Shown: positions 14,158 through 16,240 of the stretch, one piece after another
Numbering within the stretch: position 1 is the first letter of the stretch
How the letters are laid out: every line of letters starts with the position of its first letter
NCBI GenBank assembly: GCA_937967425.1
Contig: CALBST010000360.1
Coordinates: forward strand, 1-16,240
DNA from: an uncultured Caulobacteraceae bacterium
GTDB taxonomy: Bacteria > Pseudomonadota > Alphaproteobacteria > Caulobacterales > TH1-2
Reading direction: 5' to 3'
DNA: 16,240 bases
Translations under genes and position numbers: made by a program
The notes under the pieces: model-generated
The model's input: only the letters and a program-made list of their open reading frames with translations
The model's database searches: none
What the model was told of the DNA's origin: nothing

Positions 14158-14966
14158 AGCGCCTCCTCGTCGCCCTCGCCTTTGTGCTGCTGGCGTCCGC
14201 GCCAGCCACCGCCCAGCAGCAGCCCGGCAGCGATGTCGCCGACGATTTGCCCGCTGGTGTCGCCGACGAGAACATCACCGTGAGCTCCACTTACGGCGGC
14301 TCCTACATCACCGTGTTCGGCGTCAATCCCGACCGCCGCGGGCGGGGCGACATCGTGGTGGTGCTGCGCGGCCCCAACCAACCGGCGACTGTGATGCGCA
14401 AGCGCCGCGCCCTCGGCATCGGCAATGCCTTCGGAATTTGGGTGAACGGCGATCCTGTGCGCTTCAGCGAAGCGCCCTCGTTCTTTGCGGTGCTTTCGAG
14501 CCGCCCGCTCCGCGAGATCGCCAGCGCTGAATCGATTTGGCGCTATCAGCTCGATCCTGCGGCGTCCGCGCGCCTGGCCAGCGCGGTGCCCGCCGGTGGC
14601 GATCCCTCCGCCTATCGCGCGGCGCTCGTGCGCCTCCGGCACGAGCAAAATCTCTACCAATGGTACTCGCGTCCGCCGCAAGAAGGCGTACGCGGCGGGC
14701 TGACCACTTACCGTGGCGGGCTCTTCCGCGCTGTCGTGCGCTTGCCCGCCAACGCGCCGATCGCGCAATACCATGCGGACACCTACTTGTTCCGGGACGG
14801 CCGCTTGATCTCGCGTCAGCGCATCCCGATTGCGATCACGCGCGTCGGGATTGAGCGGACGATCCATGATCTCGCCATGAACGTGTCGTGGCTCTACGGC
14901 ATCGTCACCGTGCTGCTCGCATTATTAGCCGGCTGGGGTGCAGCCGTGGTATTCCGCCGGCCGTGA
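14154..14966 (+). CDS. Alph_Pro_TM family protein (TIGR02186-type), envelope protein of unknown function
   Basis: A 270-residue protein matching, by recollection, the alphaproteobacterial TIGR02186/Alph_Pro_TM family. A signal peptide covers residues 1-20 (KR, hydrophobic core, ASAPATA then Gln). A soluble beta-rich region follows, with GGSYITVFGVNPDRRGRGDI (44-63) and VVVLRGPNQPA, and later GLTTYRGGLFRAVVRLPANA. A single C-terminal membrane helix spans about 245-267, ending FRRP. This predicts a periplasmic domain anchored at its C-terminus with Arg-Arg in the cytoplasm. The ATG at 14154 overlaps the permease TGA (ATGA) and has GGAGG 7 bases upstream. The tight coupling suggests it works with the TSUP permease, perhaps as a periplasmic accessory subunit. 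The biochemical function is unknown to me. Confidence 0.85.
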   Translation: MKRLLVALAFVLLASAPATAQQQPGSDVADDLPAGVADENITVSSTYGGSYITVFGVNPDRRGRGDIVVVLRGPNQPATVMRKRRALGIGNAFGIWVNGDPVRFSEAPSFFAVLSSRPLREIASAESIWRYQLDPAASARLASAVPAGGDPSAYRAALVRLRHEQNLYQWYSRPPQEGVRGGLTTYRGGLFRAVVRLPANAPIAQYHADTYLFRDGRLISRQRIPIAITRVGIERTIHDLAMNVSWLYGIVTVLLALLAGWGAAVVFRRP

Positions 14967-15439
14967 GCGATACGCCGCCCTTCCTTCCGCGCGCGGCGCT
15001 TCGATTGGGATTCCTGGGCCTTGCGCCGCTTGCCGTCACGGCGTTGATCTCGCTCTCGGAACACGCCAGCACGGCGCGCTTGGGCGCGATCAGTTTTTCG
15101 CTCTACGCGGCGGTGTTGCTCTCGTTTCTCGGCGGCGTGCGCTGCGGCTTCGAGATCATGCGCGCGCCGCACGCGCCAAACGGATTGCGCTTGCTGTTTA
15201 GCGCTCTGCCCGCACTTGGCGGTTGGGCGCTGGCGGCGCTGGTTGTGTATGTCACGCCGGTTCTGGGCGCTGCCGCGATTTTCGCGGGGTTGTTCGCGGT
15301 TCAGGCAATGTGGGATTATCGCAGCGCCCGCGACGCCGGCGCGCCGGCTTGGTACCCCGTGTTGCGCCAAGTGCTTACGGGCGGCGCGATGATCATCTGC
15401 ATGATCATCCCGCTCGCGACGGCGCTGCACCGTTTCTAG
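14963..15439 (+). CDS. DUF3429 family membrane protein
   Basis: A 158-residue membrane protein resembling DUF3429 proteins: an N-terminal LGFLGLAPLAVTAL helix, then SLYAAVLLSFLGGVRCGFE (about 46-64), the most recognisable family segment, and about five membrane helices in all. The last helix is followed by LHRF. An ATG at 14888 is in frame, but it would add 25 residues read from inside the preceding gene. The GTG at 14963 gives a normal family N-terminus and overlaps the preceding TGA by 4 bases (GTGA), so it is preferred. The function of the family is unknown. It closes a three-gene overlapping unit with the TSUP permease and the Alph_Pro_TM protein. Its stop codon overlaps the stop of the convergent pdeM-like gene. 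Confidence 0.82.
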   Translation: MSDTPPFLPRAALRLGFLGLAPLAVTALISLSEHASTARLGAISFSLYAAVLLSFLGGVRCGFEIMRAPHAPNGLRLLFSALPALGGWALAALVVYVTPVLGAAAIFAGLFAVQAMWDYRSARDAGAPAWYPVLRQVLTGGAMIICMIIPLATALHRF

Positions 15440-16197
15440 TCGCCGACGAGCCGTTCGTTCGGGGCGGGCAGGACACGATCCTTAGCGAGAACGAGCGCGG
15501 TTGCGCCATCGGGGAAGATGTTCGCGTACGCCGGATCGCAGACGTTCAGCCCGCCGGTAAAAGCGCCGAACGCGGGCATCACCATCCGCGCGCCATCCGT
15601 TGCGAAACAACGCCGCCGCACGCTGCGGCCGCGGCCGACGACGCGCGCGCATGGATGCATGTGCCCCGCGATCTCGCCGGGCGCGGCGGCTTCGGTCGGA
15701 TGGTGACGCAACACCAGCGAGCCGAGATGGAGCACCTCATGAAAGGCTCCGCCCAGAGGCTCCGGCGCGCGGCCATCATGATTGCCTTCGACCCACACCC
15801 AGTCGCAGCGTGACATTAGGAGCTGCAACAACTCCCGATCGCGCGCGTCCATCCGCGCCGGGCCGCCGCTATCGTGGAAGCTATCGCCGAGTGAGACGAT
15901 GATCTCGGGCGCAAGACCCATGACGAGATTGCTGAGCTTCAAGAGCGCGGCGTGCGTATCATAGGGCGGCAACATCTGGCCGCGCACGGCGAAGGCGCTG
16001 CCCTTCTCCAAGTGCAGATCGGAGACGATGAGGGTCTTGGAGTCCGCGATCCACAGCGCGCCATGCGGCAGCGCGGCGACGAGCGTATCGCCCAGCCGCA
16101 TCTCCACGTTGGGGCCGACGATCGCCATCGGCGGCGTAACGCGCGCCGCCGGCTTGGCGTTCGGACGCCTCAGTGCGGGTTGCGACAGCATCGGCAT
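15436..16197 (-). CDS. pdeM: Ligase-associated DNA damage response endonuclease PdeM (metallophosphoesterase)
   Basis: A calcineurin-type metallophosphoesterase of the PdeM group, found with an ATP-dependent DNA ligase, an exonuclease and a DEXH helicase in a bacterial DNA-repair cluster. All metal-ligand motifs are present: SDLHLEKGS (Asp60, His62), SLGDSFHD (Asp105), GNHDG (Asn139, His140), RHHP (His165/166) and GHMHP (His179, His181). The GQMLPPYDTHAAL segment (74-86) is typical of PdeM. The start is uncertain. ATG 16197 gives 253 residues; ATG 16128 (MAIVGPNVEM) gives 230 residues and places the first motif nearer its usual position. Neither has a clear ribosome site, and an in-frame stop at 16231-16233 bounds the gene. 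The product is presumably cytoplasmic. The partner genes, if present, lie to the right of the window. Confidence 0.85.
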   Translation of the reverse strand: MPMLSQPALRRPNAKPAARVTPPMAIVGPNVEMRLGDTLVAALPHGALWIADSKTLIVSDLHLEKGSAFAVRGQMLPPYDTHAALLKLSNLVMGLAPEIIVSLGDSFHDSGGPARMDARDRELLQLLMSRCDWVWVEGNHDGRAPEPLGGAFHEVLHLGSLVLRHHPTEAAAPGEIAGHMHPCARVVGRGRSVRRRCFATDGARMVMPAFGAFTGGLNVCDPAYANIFPDGATALVLAKDRVLPAPNERLVGD

Positions 16198-16207
16198 GGC
16201 GGCGACG

Positions 16208-16240
16208 CTAACGGGGATTCGGGCGAGCGGCTAGGCGCGA
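16208..16240 (-). CDS. Possible C-terminal end of an upstream gene
   Basis: On the minus strand an open frame enters from the right edge and ends at TAG (16208-16210) after ten codons reading SRLAARPNPR, 10 bases before the pdeM-like ATG at 16197. In organisms with this repair cluster the gene before pdeM is often the ligase-associated DEXH-box helicase, so this could be its tail. Ten residues cannot identify it, and it could be non-coding. Confidence 0.25.
   Translation of the reverse strand, partial: SRLAARPNPR

Noticed and set aside
14007..14867. 286-codon minus-strand open frame opposite the permease and Alph_Pro_TM genes
   Set aside because: The plus strand shows TSUP motifs, a signal peptide, a TM anchor and a 4-base operon overlap; the antisense frame has shadow composition.

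Overview
The window looks like a chromosomal segment of a high-GC alphaproteobacterium, most likely from the Caulobacterales/Hyphomonadaceae side. The evidence is a PodJ-like polar-organiser protein, CtrA-like and GANTC (CcrM-type) motifs upstream of it, a ligase-associated PdeM phosphoesterase, and an Alph_Pro_TM (TIGR02186-type) protein, a family I know mainly from alphaproteobacteria. Taxonomy is inferred from gene content only. I see no transposase, phage gene, CRISPR array, tRNA or rRNA.

Minus-strand block, about 1-9216 (read right to left). An FMN-dependent alpha-hydroxy-acid oxidase close to lactate 2-monooxygenase comes first. It is followed by a LiuR-like MerR regulator and then a fatty-acid beta-oxidation cluster: acyl-CoA dehydrogenase (ACAD), an OsmC-type peroxidase fused to it by a 1-base stop/start overlap, thiolase, and a two-domain enoyl-CoA hydratase/3-hydroxyacyl-CoA dehydrogenase. 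The cluster ends in two hairpins, the second terminator-like. Beyond them lie an Old Yellow Enzyme-family reductase and the start of a lipoprotein gene that leaves the left edge. The ACAD does alpha-beta desaturation, the FadJ-like protein does hydration and oxidation, and the thiolase cleaves, so three enzymes cover the core cycle. OsmC could remove peroxides. The MerR protein is the natural candidate regulator. A CGT-AA-ACG dyad lies upstream of both the merR gene and the oxidase gene.

Plus-strand block, 9369-15439. A 1255-residue PodJ-like protein has an N-terminal cytoplasmic domain with a long coiled coil, an acidic disordered linker, one membrane helix and four periplasmic Sel1 repeats, but no peptidoglycan-binding tail. 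It is followed by three membrane or envelope genes with 4-base overlaps: a TauE/SafE (TSUP) permease with a TTG start, an Alph_Pro_TM protein with a signal peptide and C-terminal anchor, and a DUF3429 membrane protein. This trio is the least understood part of the window and the best candidate for an undescribed functional unit.

Right end. A PdeM-type metallophosphoesterase gene on the minus strand converges on the DUF3429 gene, and the two stop codons share one CTAG. The last 33 bases may hold the end of an upstream gene on the same strand. No gene-free stretch exceeds 300 bases; the longest, 9217-9368 (152 bases), is the divergent oxidase/podJ control region.
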